Positions 7,840 to 15,113 of a stretch of DNA of 64,000 bases are shown here, in pieces. The DNA comes from JACRIM01 sp038042195 (GTDB lineage Bacteria; Planctomycetota; Phycisphaerae; UBA1845; UTPLA1): the NCBI GenBank assembly GCA_038042195.1, contig JBBTET010000061.1:24405-88404 (forward strand), given 5' to 3'. Position 1 is the stretch's first letter; each line of letters starts with the position of its first letter. The notes below the pieces were generated by a model. The model saw nothing but the letters and a program-made list of their open reading frames with translations, did no database searches and was not told the DNA's origin. The position numbers and the translations under genes are program-made.

Positions 7840-8268
7840 ATGGCCGCTCAACTTCCAACTCCGATTCCCGTTGGCTCGCCGTTCGTTGCTGATCCACCGA
7901 CGTTTGATCGGTGGGGACTGGGGTTCTCCAAGTCTCATCGGGTGGACCAGCGCGACTATTCGCGCGTTGCCATCATGCGAGACATCTGGCTGATGGATCG
8001 TCAGACGAACTCGGTGTTGCGGTGTCGCACGAATGACATTTCCGATGCCGGGCTTCATGCCAGTGCGCCGATCGGCTTTGGTCTGGCGGTGGGGCAGCGG
8101 TATGAGATGCGCGTGGGCAACGATGACGCGCCGCGCGGGATTTCGGCCGTGATGGCCAAGAGCCTGGGGTATGGCACGGTGATTCGCACGGAGATGCACG
8201 TCGGCGGTGATTTGGATCGGATCGGATTTGCGATTCGGTTTGACGTTCCGCAGTTGATTGATGTGTGA
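7840..8268 (+). CDS. PilZ-domain protein
   Basis: The 142-residue cytosolic protein starts at ATG 7840, with AGGAG about seven bases upstream. The PilZ c-di-GMP signature is visible: RVDQR (the RxxxR arginine motif, ~residue 40) followed about 30 residues later by NDISDAGLHA, the DxSxxG-like motif. These residues normally wrap an intercalated c-di-GMP dimer, so binding is likely but untested. The gene converges on the MotB-like gene with a 12-base gap. Together with the diguanylate cyclase at ~18 kb it fits c-di-GMP control of motility or envelope functions; that link is inference. Confidence 0.82.
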   Translation: MAAQLPTPIPVGSPFVADPPTFDRWGLGFSKSHRVDQRDYSRVAIMRDIWLMDRQTNSVLRCRTNDISDAGLHASAPIGFGLAVGQRYEMRVGNDDAPRGISAVMAKSLGYGTVIRTEMHVGGDLDRIGFAIRFDVPQLIDV

Positions 8269-8280
8269 GGCCGCTCCCAG

Positions 8281-9132
8281 CTACTTTCCGTGGAGCATCG
8301 GCTCGTTGGAGATGTCTTCTTCTTCGGGCATGTAGGTGGGCATGACCATGTCGGTCGGGAAGACTTCCACTCGTTCATTTTCGCTTTGAGCGGCCTTGTC
8401 GTAGGCCAGTGGTTTGACGCGGTCGTTGTCCTTGCAGGCGACGATGCGAATCTGCCGCCAGTCGACTCCATTTTCAGCCAGCACATTCGCGACGGCCAGG
8501 GCACGGTCGAATGAGAGCTTCATGGCCTTTGAGGTGTCGCCATAGGCTTCGGCGGCGCTGGCGTGGCCGCGCAATTCGAGGATGGTCTTAACCCCTGTGA
8601 AGTGTTTGGCGATTTGGGCGGCCCTCTCGCGACTGGTGACGTCCAATTCAGAGGAGTTGTCGGCGAAGGAGACCGAACCGGCTGGTTTGCGGTAATTCGT
8701 GGTGCGAATGGACTGCACCTCGTGTTTGTTGCCACTAATGCCGGGGTCGAGCGTGAAGCCCTCTTTGGCGCGTTCGAGGACGCGCTTAATGAGGGGCAGC
8801 TCATTGGGGTTGAGTGAATTGATGTCGACTGGATTGTGAAAGGCCTCGCGGAGGGCGATGGCCAGGTCGAGCATGTTGTTGCTGGCGATGCTCGGGGAGG
8901 AGGTTTCGCCCTTGCCGCCATTCCCGCTGCTGGCGGGCTTGGCCATGTTCATGGCGAGAAGGATGACGAAGAATCCCATCATGAGGGTGACGTTGTCGGC
9001 GAAGGATATGAGCCACTCCGGCGCGCCCTCATGGTGTTCCTCGTGGCTGCCGCCGTGAGCGCCGCCGCCACCGTGGGAGCCGTGGTGGTCCTTCTTGCCT
9101 TCCTCTTTTTTATCGTGCTCGTGGTCGGACAC
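8281..9132 (-). CDS. MotB/OmpA-family stator-like protein
   Basis: The 283-residue inner-membrane protein begins with a His/Gly/Glu-rich cytosolic tail (nine His in the first 34 residues). One transmembrane segment follows, PEWLISFADNVTLMMGFFVI. Asp46 occupies the position of the proton-conducting Asp of MotB. The periplasmic part (residues ~150-260) is an OmpA-like peptidoglycan-binding domain, with SVSFADNSSELD, LELRGHASAAEAYG and a Leu-Ser-x-x-RA-like helix (KLSFDRALAVANVL). It lies 49 bases downstream of the MotA-like gene, surely one transcript. No other flagellar genes are nearby, so this may power another machine (Tol/Exb/Pom-like or gliding-type) rather than a flagellum. Confidence 0.85.
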   Translation of the reverse strand: MSDHEHDKKEEGKKDHHGSHGGGGAHGGSHEEHHEGAPEWLISFADNVTLMMGFFVILLAMNMAKPASSGNGGKGETSSPSIASNNMLDLAIALREAFHNPVDINSLNPNELPLIKRVLERAKEGFTLDPGISGNKHEVQSIRTTNYRKPAGSVSFADNSSELDVTSRERAAQIAKHFTGVKTILELRGHASAAEAYGDTSKAMKLSFDRALAVANVLAENGVDWRQIRIVACKDNDRVKPLAYDKAAQSENERVEVFPTDMVMPTYMPEEEDISNEPMLHGK

Positions 9133-9181
9133 GGTGGATCCCTAGATTCGTTGGTCATGGTCGATGGTGTTACGACGGTCC

Positions 9182-9970
9182 TTAGGCCGCCGTCTGCAAC
9201 TTGGCGCGGGCCGACACGGGGACGAAGGCCAGCATTTTCTCGACGGTGATGCGCGGGTTGTCGCCGTTCATGATCGAGAGAATGCCTTGCAAGACCATCT
9301 CGCGATTCTGCATTTCCTGTGAGGAACGAACACCGAGCTTGTCGCCGATCGGCCCGCAGACCGCGTTGGCGACGATGGTTCCGTACATGGTGGCGCACAC
9401 CGCGACGGCGAGCATCTTACCCATCGCGCCGATGGAGCCGCCTTCGAGATTGCCGAACATGCCGATCTGCCCGACGAGCGTGCCGACGAGTCCATAGCCG
9501 GGGCCGTACACCTTGATGAGGTCGAAGAACTTCTTGCCAGCCTTGTGGCGTTCCTGCATGGCCATGATTTCCATTCGAAGCGTCTGTTCGACCGTGCCGG
9601 GGTCCATGCCGTCGATGGTCATGCGCAGGCCGGCGGCCAGAAAGGGATCGGATTCCTTGATCTTGCCGTAGTCTCCTTCCAACGCGAGGATGCCTTCCCG
9701 GCGGGCCTTGTCGGCGATATCGCCAATGACCTTGGCCGCCTCGGCGGGGCTTCGACCTTTATTGAACATGAAACACTTCAGCCACCCCATCATGCATTTG
9801 AGCTGGCTCATGGGCATGGCCATGAAGGCGACGCTGATGCTGCCGCCGAAGACCATGAAGACGCCTTCCGAGGAGTAGAACATGGCCCAGTGACCGTGAC
9901 TGGCTTCGTATCCGACGAAACCCAGACAGCCGGCACCGATGAGTATTCCAATGAGACTTGCAATGTCCAT
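9182..9970 (-). CDS. MotA/PomA-family stator-like protein
   Basis: The 262-residue membrane protein has the MotA layout: two N-terminal transmembrane segments (IASLIGILIGAGCLGFVGY and VFMVFGGSISVAFMAMP), a charged cytosolic loop (residues ~65-150) and two further segments beginning YGPGYGLVGTLVGQIGMF and KMLAVAVCATMYGTIVANAV. In MotA this third segment holds the conserved Pro and Gly residues lining the ion path. It pairs with the MotB-like gene downstream. About 155 bases separate its start from the divergent M43 peptidase gene. Confidence 0.87.
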   Translation of the reverse strand: MDIASLIGILIGAGCLGFVGYEASHGHWAMFYSSEGVFMVFGGSISVAFMAMPMSQLKCMMGWLKCFMFNKGRSPAEAAKVIGDIADKARREGILALEGDYGKIKESDPFLAAGLRMTIDGMDPGTVEQTLRMEIMAMQERHKAGKKFFDLIKVYGPGYGLVGTLVGQIGMFGNLEGGSIGAMGKMLAVAVCATMYGTIVANAVCGPIGDKLGVRSSQEMQNREMVLQGILSIMNGDNPRITVEKMLAFVPVSARAKLQTAA

Positions 9971-10115
9971 AGCTTCCTCGATCCCTCCGTCGCACCCCGA
10001 GTGTTTGCCCTGGGTACACGCGCTTCCGCGTCAATCATCGGTGTGAGGGCGATGTGGGCTGAGAAAATAGGGTCGCTGTCGTCATCCACGGCGGATTTTC
10101 GGGCGGTGATTTCGG

Positions 10116-10145
10116 TTGAAGATTAGTGGACCACGACTGTATAAT
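10116..10145 (+). promoter_or_regulatory. putative promoter of M43-like peptidase gene
   Basis: TTGAAG and a perfect TATAAT are 18 bases apart. The predicted transcription start near 10152 lies downstream of the first possible ATG (10126), so the real start is more likely the ATG at 10180. Confidence 0.55.
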
Positions 10146-10179
10146 AGATTTGCGTTACCCCCTATTGGCGAAAGAAAAA

Positions 10180-11403
10180 ATGAAGATGCTCCACGATGCC
10201 GGACGGTGCGTTTGCCTCTTGCTTACGTTTGTGTATGGTGCTTGCGCGGTACCGACGCTGTACGCGGAAGAGTCTTACGAATGCGGCACGGTTATCAGTC
10301 CGGTGGAGGCGGCGCGCCTGAAAGAGATTGATCGGAATATCGGGCACCATGCAGTTCAGCGCGGAACACAGGTTTATTATGTGCCCCTTGTATTCCACGT
10401 CGTTCGGCAGTCCAACGGAACCGGGGGTCTGACACCGGCACAGGTGTGCGAGGCGCTCGATTTGCTTGACTCGTCCTACCTGGCGATGAACATCCAGTTT
10501 TTCCTGATGGGGCCGGTGGATTACATCAACAGCGACGCCTTTTATCTCAATATCGATACGCTGGCGGAAATCAACACCCTGCGAACGACGAATCTCATTC
10601 CGACGGCGATCAACATTTATTTCACGCCGAATCTGAGCTATGAAAGTGGCTCGTTGTGCGGCATCTCGGCGTTCACCACCAGTAGCGTGCAGTCCATCGC
10701 CATGCGGAACAGTTGTTCTCCCCCGGGGAACTACTCGACGTTACCGCACGAAGTCGGGCACTATTTTAATCTTTACCATACGCATGAAACCGCATTTGGA
10801 GCCGAGTTTGTCAACGGCGCGAATTGCTCCACGCGCGGCGACCTCGTCTGCGATACGCCTGCCGACCCAAACCTCGGGACGGGCAATGTCACGGCAGCTC
10901 CTGCCTGCGTGTACACTGGGACTACGCTTGATCCGAATGGGCAATCGTATTCACCGGACACCAAGAACTATCTGTCGTATTCGTTGAAGGCGTGCCGCGA
11001 TCATTTCTCATCAGGGCAGGACGCGAGGGCCTATAACACGCTCGTCAATCTGCGCCCCGAGCTGGCATTCACGGAGTTGCCCGGGCCGGTTGATTGCAAC
11101 GGTAATAGCGTGCGTGATGGATGCGACATCGCCCAGGGATCGAGCGCTGATTGCGACGCCAACGGCCTACCGGATGAGTGTCAGGCGGACTGCGATGCCG
11201 ACGGGTTGATCGACGGGTGCGATCTCAAGGGGGACATTAATCTGGACTCGGCAATAGACAACGCCGATCTTTCGACCTTTGTCAACGTACTTCTGGGATT
11301 AGATGACATTCCGACACATGTAGAGCAGTCGGAAATGAACTGTGACGCGGTGATAAATGGTAGCGACATTCCGGGCTTCGTCGGGGCATTCACCGGATTC
11401 TGA
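10180..11403 (+). CDS. secreted M43-like metalloprotease with dockerin-type C-terminus
   Basis: The protein has 407 residues. A signal peptide covers residues 1 to ~28 (ending near LYAEE). The catalytic region is pappalysin-like (M43 metzincin): LPHEVGHYFNLYHTH contains HExxHxxxxxH, with Glu as general base and three zinc-binding His. The following GDLVCDTPADPN also fits M43. The expected Met-turn (NYM-Y) reads NYLSY, an unusual Met-to-Leu change. The C-terminus has planctomycete DCNGNSVRDGCDIAQGSSAD and DCDANGLPDEC calcium-type repeats, then a dockerin-like pair (DINLDSAIDNADLSTFVN and DAVINGSDIPGFVGAF). It probably acts outside the cell or on the surface. The start was set by the promoter at 10116-10145; the ribosome-binding site is weak. 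Confidence 0.82.
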   Translation: MKMLHDAGRCVCLLLTFVYGACAVPTLYAEESYECGTVISPVEAARLKEIDRNIGHHAVQRGTQVYYVPLVFHVVRQSNGTGGLTPAQVCEALDLLDSSYLAMNIQFFLMGPVDYINSDAFYLNIDTLAEINTLRTTNLIPTAINIYFTPNLSYESGSLCGISAFTTSSVQSIAMRNSCSPPGNYSTLPHEVGHYFNLYHTHETAFGAEFVNGANCSTRGDLVCDTPADPNLGTGNVTAAPACVYTGTTLDPNGQSYSPDTKNYLSYSLKACRDHFSSGQDARAYNTLVNLRPELAFTELPGPVDCNGNSVRDGCDIAQGSSADCDANGLPDECQADCDADGLIDGCDLKGDINLDSAIDNADLSTFVNVLLGLDDIPTHVEQSEMNCDAVINGSDIPGFVGAFTGF

Positions 11404-11588
11404 GTACCCGGCCTGCGATGGGGCGTGGGCGGCATCATCCTGCCCCCCCCCGTGACAGTGAGAGATTCTCCGCATACATGGGTGGTTATCCGCGTTTTTT
11501 TGTCATCGGGTCAAACATGGAATAACGTCAGCCCAGATGTATGGTGGCACGCCGTTTGCTACAAGATACGATCGGGAGGTGATGTCCC

Positions 11589-11795
11589 ATGACACTTCGT
11601 TGGTTTCATTTGGTGTTTCTGTTGATCGTGATGATCGGGGCCGATATGTTCGGGGCCTATGCCTTCTATCATTTCGGGCGCGGTGGGGAACCGCTGATAT
11701 TGGCGCTCGGAGGCATGAGTCTCGTGGCAGGTCTTGGGCTTGCTGCCTACGTCGCCTGGCTGGTGAGGAAGTTGGACGTGGCTGGGATACGATAG
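11589..11795 (+). CDS. small two-helix membrane protein
   Basis: The 68-residue protein has a strong ribosome-binding site (GGAGGTGAT, about five bases before ATG). It consists almost wholly of two hydrophobic helices (WFHLVFLLIVMIGADMFGAY and PLILALGGMSLVAGLGLAAY), with a short basic C-terminus (VRKLDVAGIR). I do not recognise a family. It converges on the 59-residue gene on the other strand. Confidence 0.6.
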   Translation: MTLRWFHLVFLLIVMIGADMFGAYAFYHFGRGGEPLILALGGMSLVAGLGLAAYVAWLVRKLDVAGIR

Positions 11796-11867
11796 TCGCG
11801 CAACGGCCTCCTTCGAGCGACACATCCATTGGCGTCACGCTCGGCGAAGGGGCGATGCGTTATTTGT

Positions 11868-12047
11868 TCACGCACACTTGCTCAAGAGCTTTTCTTGCAG
11901 GGCGATGAGCATGTCACGGGATTTTTCCAGGTCATGTCGGAATTCGCGAGCGTCGGTGTGGTGGATTTCCGGGCCAAGCTCCTCGATGCGGTTTTCGACG
12001 AGTTCCTCGATCAACTTCAACTCTTGCTGTGTCAATTCGACGTTCAT
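11868..12047 (-). CDS. small conserved-type protein (59 aa), unknown function
   Basis: This very short frame has a good ribosome-binding site (GGAGG nine bases before ATG) and a strongly biased, helical, charged sequence: MNVELTQQELKLIEELVENR, then EELGPEIHHTDAREFRHDL and a second helix ending LSKCA. The pattern ELT-x-x-EL-x-LI-x-EL ... EIHHTD ... FR-x-x-L resembles small two-helix proteins seen in several Planctomycetota and other soil bacteria. The fold is probably a helical hairpin and the function is unknown. It is adjacent to the divergent SDR gene. Confidence 0.6.
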   Translation of the reverse strand: MNVELTQQELKLIEELVENRIEELGPEIHHTDAREFRHDLEKSRDMLIALQEKLLSKCA

Positions 12048-12187
12048 GACAGTACCTCCGCTTGGGGCGACCAGGGGTCACGGTTGATGTCTGCCTTACT
12101 CCGTTCGTCCGCCCATGCAACTTGCAACCAGCGTGCCACGACGAATGGGCTGGGGTACTATGTTGCTCCTTCGTAAGGAGACTAGGT

Positions 12188-12988
12188 GTGACAGGAATCG
12201 ACTCGTATCGGTTGATCGGAAAGCGGGCCATTGTCTGCGGCAGCACGCAGGGAATCGGGCTGGCCTGTGCGCGGCGGTTTGCGGCACTCGGGGCGGCTGT
12301 GGTGCTGGCGGCGAGGAATGAAGAGGCCCTCCGGCGGGTGGTTGCGGAATTATCCACAGGGGAAGGGCAACAGCACGCATATATTTGTGCGGATTTCAAC
12401 GATCCTGAGAGCGTCTCGAATCGCGTAAAGTCGTTTATTGAGACGAATGGTCCGGTTCAGATTCTGGTGAATAACACCGGCGGGCCTCCGCATGGTCCGA
12501 TCACCGAGGTCCAGCCGAAGCAGTTTCTTGATTCGATCAGTCGACATCTGGTTTGTAATCAACTGCTGGTGCAGGCCGTGCTGCCGGGGATGAAGTCGGG
12601 GCAGTATGGTCGGATCATCAATGTCATTTCCACGTCGGTGAAGGAGCCGATCCCGGGGTTGGGTGTGTCGAATACGACTCGATGGGCCGTTGCGGCGTGG
12701 GCGAAGACGCTGGCCGGCGAGGTGGCGAAATTCGGAATCACGGTGAACAATCTATTGCCGGGGTACACAGCGACGGCGCGATTGGACGAGTTGATCTCGG
12801 CGAAGGCGAAGGCGGGGGGGCAGAGCGACGATCAGGTTCGCGCCGAGATGGTGGCGCGGATTCCGATGGGCCGGCTGGGTCATCCTGATGAGATCGCGGC
12901 GGGAGCGGCCTTTCTTGCTTCGCCCGCGGCGAGTTATGTGACGGGGATCAATCTAACGGTGGATGGGGGGCGGACGGGGTCGCTCTAG
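12188..12988 (+). CDS. SDR-family oxidoreductase (N-x-x-R variant active site)
   Basis: The 266-residue protein starts at GTG 12188, with AAGGAG seven bases upstream. The N-terminal Rossmann motif is GSTQGIG, followed by the dinucleotide-specificity stretch VVLAARNEE and LVNNTGG. The usual catalytic Tyr-x-x-x-Lys is replaced: after the serine strand (INVISTSVKEPIPGL) the helix reads SNTTRWAVAAWAKTLAGEVA. Asn/Arg stand in for Tyr/Lys, a known subgroup of FabG-like SDRs. The C-terminal part (VTGINLTVDGGRTGSL) is typical. It may reduce or oxidise a keto or acyl intermediate, but the altered site makes the reaction uncertain. It lies upstream of an aldehyde dehydrogenase with a toxin-antitoxin remnant between them. 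Confidence 0.85.
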   Translation: MTGIDSYRLIGKRAIVCGSTQGIGLACARRFAALGAAVVLAARNEEALRRVVAELSTGEGQQHAYICADFNDPESVSNRVKSFIETNGPVQILVNNTGGPPHGPITEVQPKQFLDSISRHLVCNQLLVQAVLPGMKSGQYGRIINVISTSVKEPIPGLGVSNTTRWAVAAWAKTLAGEVAKFGITVNNLLPGYTATARLDELISAKAKAGGQSDDQVRAEMVARIPMGRLGHPDEIAAGAAFLASPAASYVTGINLTVDGGRTGSL

Positions 12989-13068
12989 TGGAGTGACGAT
13001 CGTGCCGGAGCACGCACAGGTCGGTATAATGATTTTGGGAGTCGATACGAGACAAGAGAATCAAGTTC

Positions 13069-13311
13069 ATGGTTGCCCCATCATTTCAACGTGAATTGCT
13101 CGAACAGTTGTCCAACCTGAGCGACATCGAGCAGCGTCGCGTATTGGAATTCGCCCGACTTCTGGGTCGATCGACCACAACGGGAGAACCCGGCTCCAAT
13201 CTCCTTCAATGGGCGGGTAGCATTTCAAGGGAAGATGTCCGCCTCATGGACCAGGCCATCAAAGACGGCTGTGAACGAATAGATGCCGACGGGTGGAATG
13301 CACCTTCTTGA
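13069..13311 (+). CDS. VapB-like antitoxin candidate
   Basis: The 80-residue protein begins with a helical segment (FQRELLEQLSNLSDIEQRRV) and ends with LLQWAGSISREDVRLMDQAI and DGCERIDADGW. This layout is typical of antitoxins that precede PIN-domain toxins: a SWxGTF-like core, here LLQWAGSI, and an acidic tail. Its 3' end overlaps the start of a PIN-like frame by 14 bases, the usual arrangement of vapBC pairs. A TATAAT hexamer at 13025-13030 may be its -10 box. Since the toxin looks truncated, the antitoxin may be a relic. Confidence 0.6.
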   Translation: MVAPSFQRELLEQLSNLSDIEQRRVLEFARLLGRSTTTGEPGSNLLQWAGSISREDVRLMDQAIKDGCERIDADGWNAPS

Positions 13312-13579
13312 CACCAATATCATCGTCGGTGTCTTGATACTACAAAATCATGAGCACAGTAATCGAGTTGTTTCGGTCGCCTCTTTCGCCCCTCCGGGGC
13401 TTGAGTATTTCGGCATTCAAACCAGGGGCTTGCGCCCCTGGCTACGATCCGTTGCCCCTCTGGGGCTGGGGATTACGGTTCAATCGAACCGAATGCCATG
13501 GCACGGTGGGCGAGTTTTGTTTGTTGTTTTCTTCCACATCGAAAATCGCGTTGTAGTGCAATGGCATGAGTCAATTTAG
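13298..13579 (+). pseudogene. truncated PIN-domain toxin (VapC-like) remnant
   Basis: The frame opens with MHLLDTNIIVGVLI, the first strand of a PIN nuclease with its first acidic residue (D5). Only about 25 residues look native (to NHEHSNRVV). From about 13377 the frame runs into a dispersed hairpin repeat (SFAPPGLEYFGIQTRGLRPW) and then low-information sequence to a stop. Intact VapC proteins have about 130 residues and three or four acidic residues, so this cannot be an active nuclease. Confidence 0.6.
13388..13467. repeat. triple-hairpin GCCCCT-CCGGGGC repeat, copy 1
   Basis: Three small palindromes lie in a row: GCCCCTCCGGGGC, then AGGGGCTTGCGCCCCT, then GCCCCTCTGGGGC, with GGCTACGATCCG between the last two. 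The same arrangement recurs at 29683-29765. It is non-coding and here lies inside the broken PIN-toxin frame. Confidence 0.75.
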
Positions 13580-13710
13580 ATTTACGACAGGAATTAACCG
13601 TTGCATCAGGCAACTCACAACTCCATAGAATCAGAAATTACATCGGCGGTGAATTAGTTGAGCCGATTTCGGGAAAGTATCTCGACAACGTTGAACCGGC
13701 GACGGGGCAG

Positions 13711-15075
13711 GTGTATTCGCTGGTGCCGGATAGCGATGCGGCGGATGTGGAGCGCGCGGTGGATGCGGCGGAGAAGGCGTTTCCCGAGTGGTCGAAGACA
13801 TCGGCCGCGCGACGTTCAAAGATTCTTTGCAAGATCGCCGACCTCATCGATGTCGAGGCTGAGCGGTTGGCGAAGACCGAGACGATTGATAATGGGAAGC
13901 CGCTTTCACTGTCGAGGTCGCTGGACATCCCGCGTTGCTCGGCGAATATTCGTCACTTTGCCACGGCGATTCTGCATTTTCATTCCGAGTCGCATATGAC
14001 CGACGGCCTGGCGCTCAATTACACGCTGCGCGGCCCGCGCGGGATTGCGGGGATCATCTCGCCGTGGAATCTGCCGTTGTATTTGCTGACGTGGAAGATT
14101 GCACCGGCCTTGGCGACGGGGAACACGGTGGTCGCCAAGCCGTCGGAATTGACGCCGATGACGGCGTACATGTTGAGCGAGATTTGCATCGAAGCGGGGC
14201 TGCCGCCGGGTGTTTTGAATATCGTGCATGGCCTAGGCGCAAAGGCCGGCGCGGCGATCGTGGGGCATAAGAAGGTCAGCACGGTTTCGTTCACAGGTGG
14301 CACGGCGACTGGGCGCGAGATTGCCAAGACGGCTGCACCGCTGTTTAAGAAGGTCGCGCTGGAGATGGGCGGCAAGAATCCGAACATCATCTTCGCGGAC
14401 GCCGACATGGATGCCGCGATCCAAGGCGGCGTGCGGGCCTCGTTTGCGAACCAGGGACAGGTGTGTCTCTGCGGCTCGCGGATGTTTGTGGAAGAGAAGA
14501 TTTATTCGACGTTTGTTGAGAAGTTTGTCTCGGCGGCCAAGGCCCTGAAGGTCGGTGATCCGTTGACGGATGGAGTCGATCAGGGGGCGATTGTGTCGAA
14601 GGCGCAATTGGAGAAGGTGAAGTTCTACGTCGATCTCGCGCGGCAGGATGGCGGAAAGATTCTGTGCGGTGGGGGGATGCCAACGGATCTGAACGCGCGT
14701 TGCAAGGACGGGTTCTTTCACATGCCCACGGTCATCACGGGCCTGTCCCCGACGTGCCGCGTGAATCAGGAGGAGATTTTCGGCCCGGTGGTGACGATCA
14801 CGCCGTTCAAGGATGAAGAGGAGGTCGTCGCGTTGGCGAACGGCACGGAGTACGGCCTGGCGTCGACGGTGTGGACGCAAAATCTGGGGCGGGCGCATCG
14901 GCTCGGCGAGCGGATCAACAGCGGGACGGTGTGGGTGAATTGCTGGATGATCCGCGATCTGCGTGTACCGTTCGGCGGGATGAAGCAGAGCGGCGTCGGT
15001 CGAGAGGGCGGGGTGGAGGCGCTTCGGTTTTACACGGAGCCGAAGAACGTATGCATTCAGGTGCCGGGGGCGTGA
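13711..15075 (+). CDS. aldehyde dehydrogenase, 2-hydroxymuconate-semialdehyde type (ALDH8/XylG-like)
   Basis: This NAD-dependent dehydrogenase oxidises an aldehyde to an acid. It has the fold's SPWNLPLYLLTWKIAPALA, SFTGGTATGREI, catalytic Glu in LEMGGKNPNIIF and nucleophilic Cys in NQGQVCLCGSR. The CLCGSR context and DLRVPFGGMKQSGVGREGG resemble 2-hydroxymuconic and aminomuconic semialdehyde dehydrogenases. The first canonical start (GTG 13711) cuts into the family's N-terminus. Upstream codons in the same frame still read NYIGGELVEP and SGKYLDNVEPATGQVYS, back to a stop at 13567-13569, with no ATG, GTG or TTG. Either a rare ATC/ATT start is used or the 5' end was damaged next to the repeat at 13388-13467. 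An upstream SDR could serve the same pathway. Confidence 0.88.
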   Translation: MYSLVPDSDAADVERAVDAAEKAFPEWSKTSAARRSKILCKIADLIDVEAERLAKTETIDNGKPLSLSRSLDIPRCSANIRHFATAILHFHSESHMTDGLALNYTLRGPRGIAGIISPWNLPLYLLTWKIAPALATGNTVVAKPSELTPMTAYMLSEICIEAGLPPGVLNIVHGLGAKAGAAIVGHKKVSTVSFTGGTATGREIAKTAAPLFKKVALEMGGKNPNIIFADADMDAAIQGGVRASFANQGQVCLCGSRMFVEEKIYSTFVEKFVSAAKALKVGDPLTDGVDQGAIVSKAQLEKVKFYVDLARQDGGKILCGGGMPTDLNARCKDGFFHMPTVITGLSPTCRVNQEEIFGPVVTITPFKDEEEVVALANGTEYGLASTVWTQNLGRAHRLGERINSGTVWVNCWMIRDLRVPFGGMKQSGVGREGGVEALRFYTEPKNVCIQVPGA

Positions 15076-15113
15076 TGGGTTTTCGCCGATGTGACGCGCG
15101 GGTCTGATCCGAC

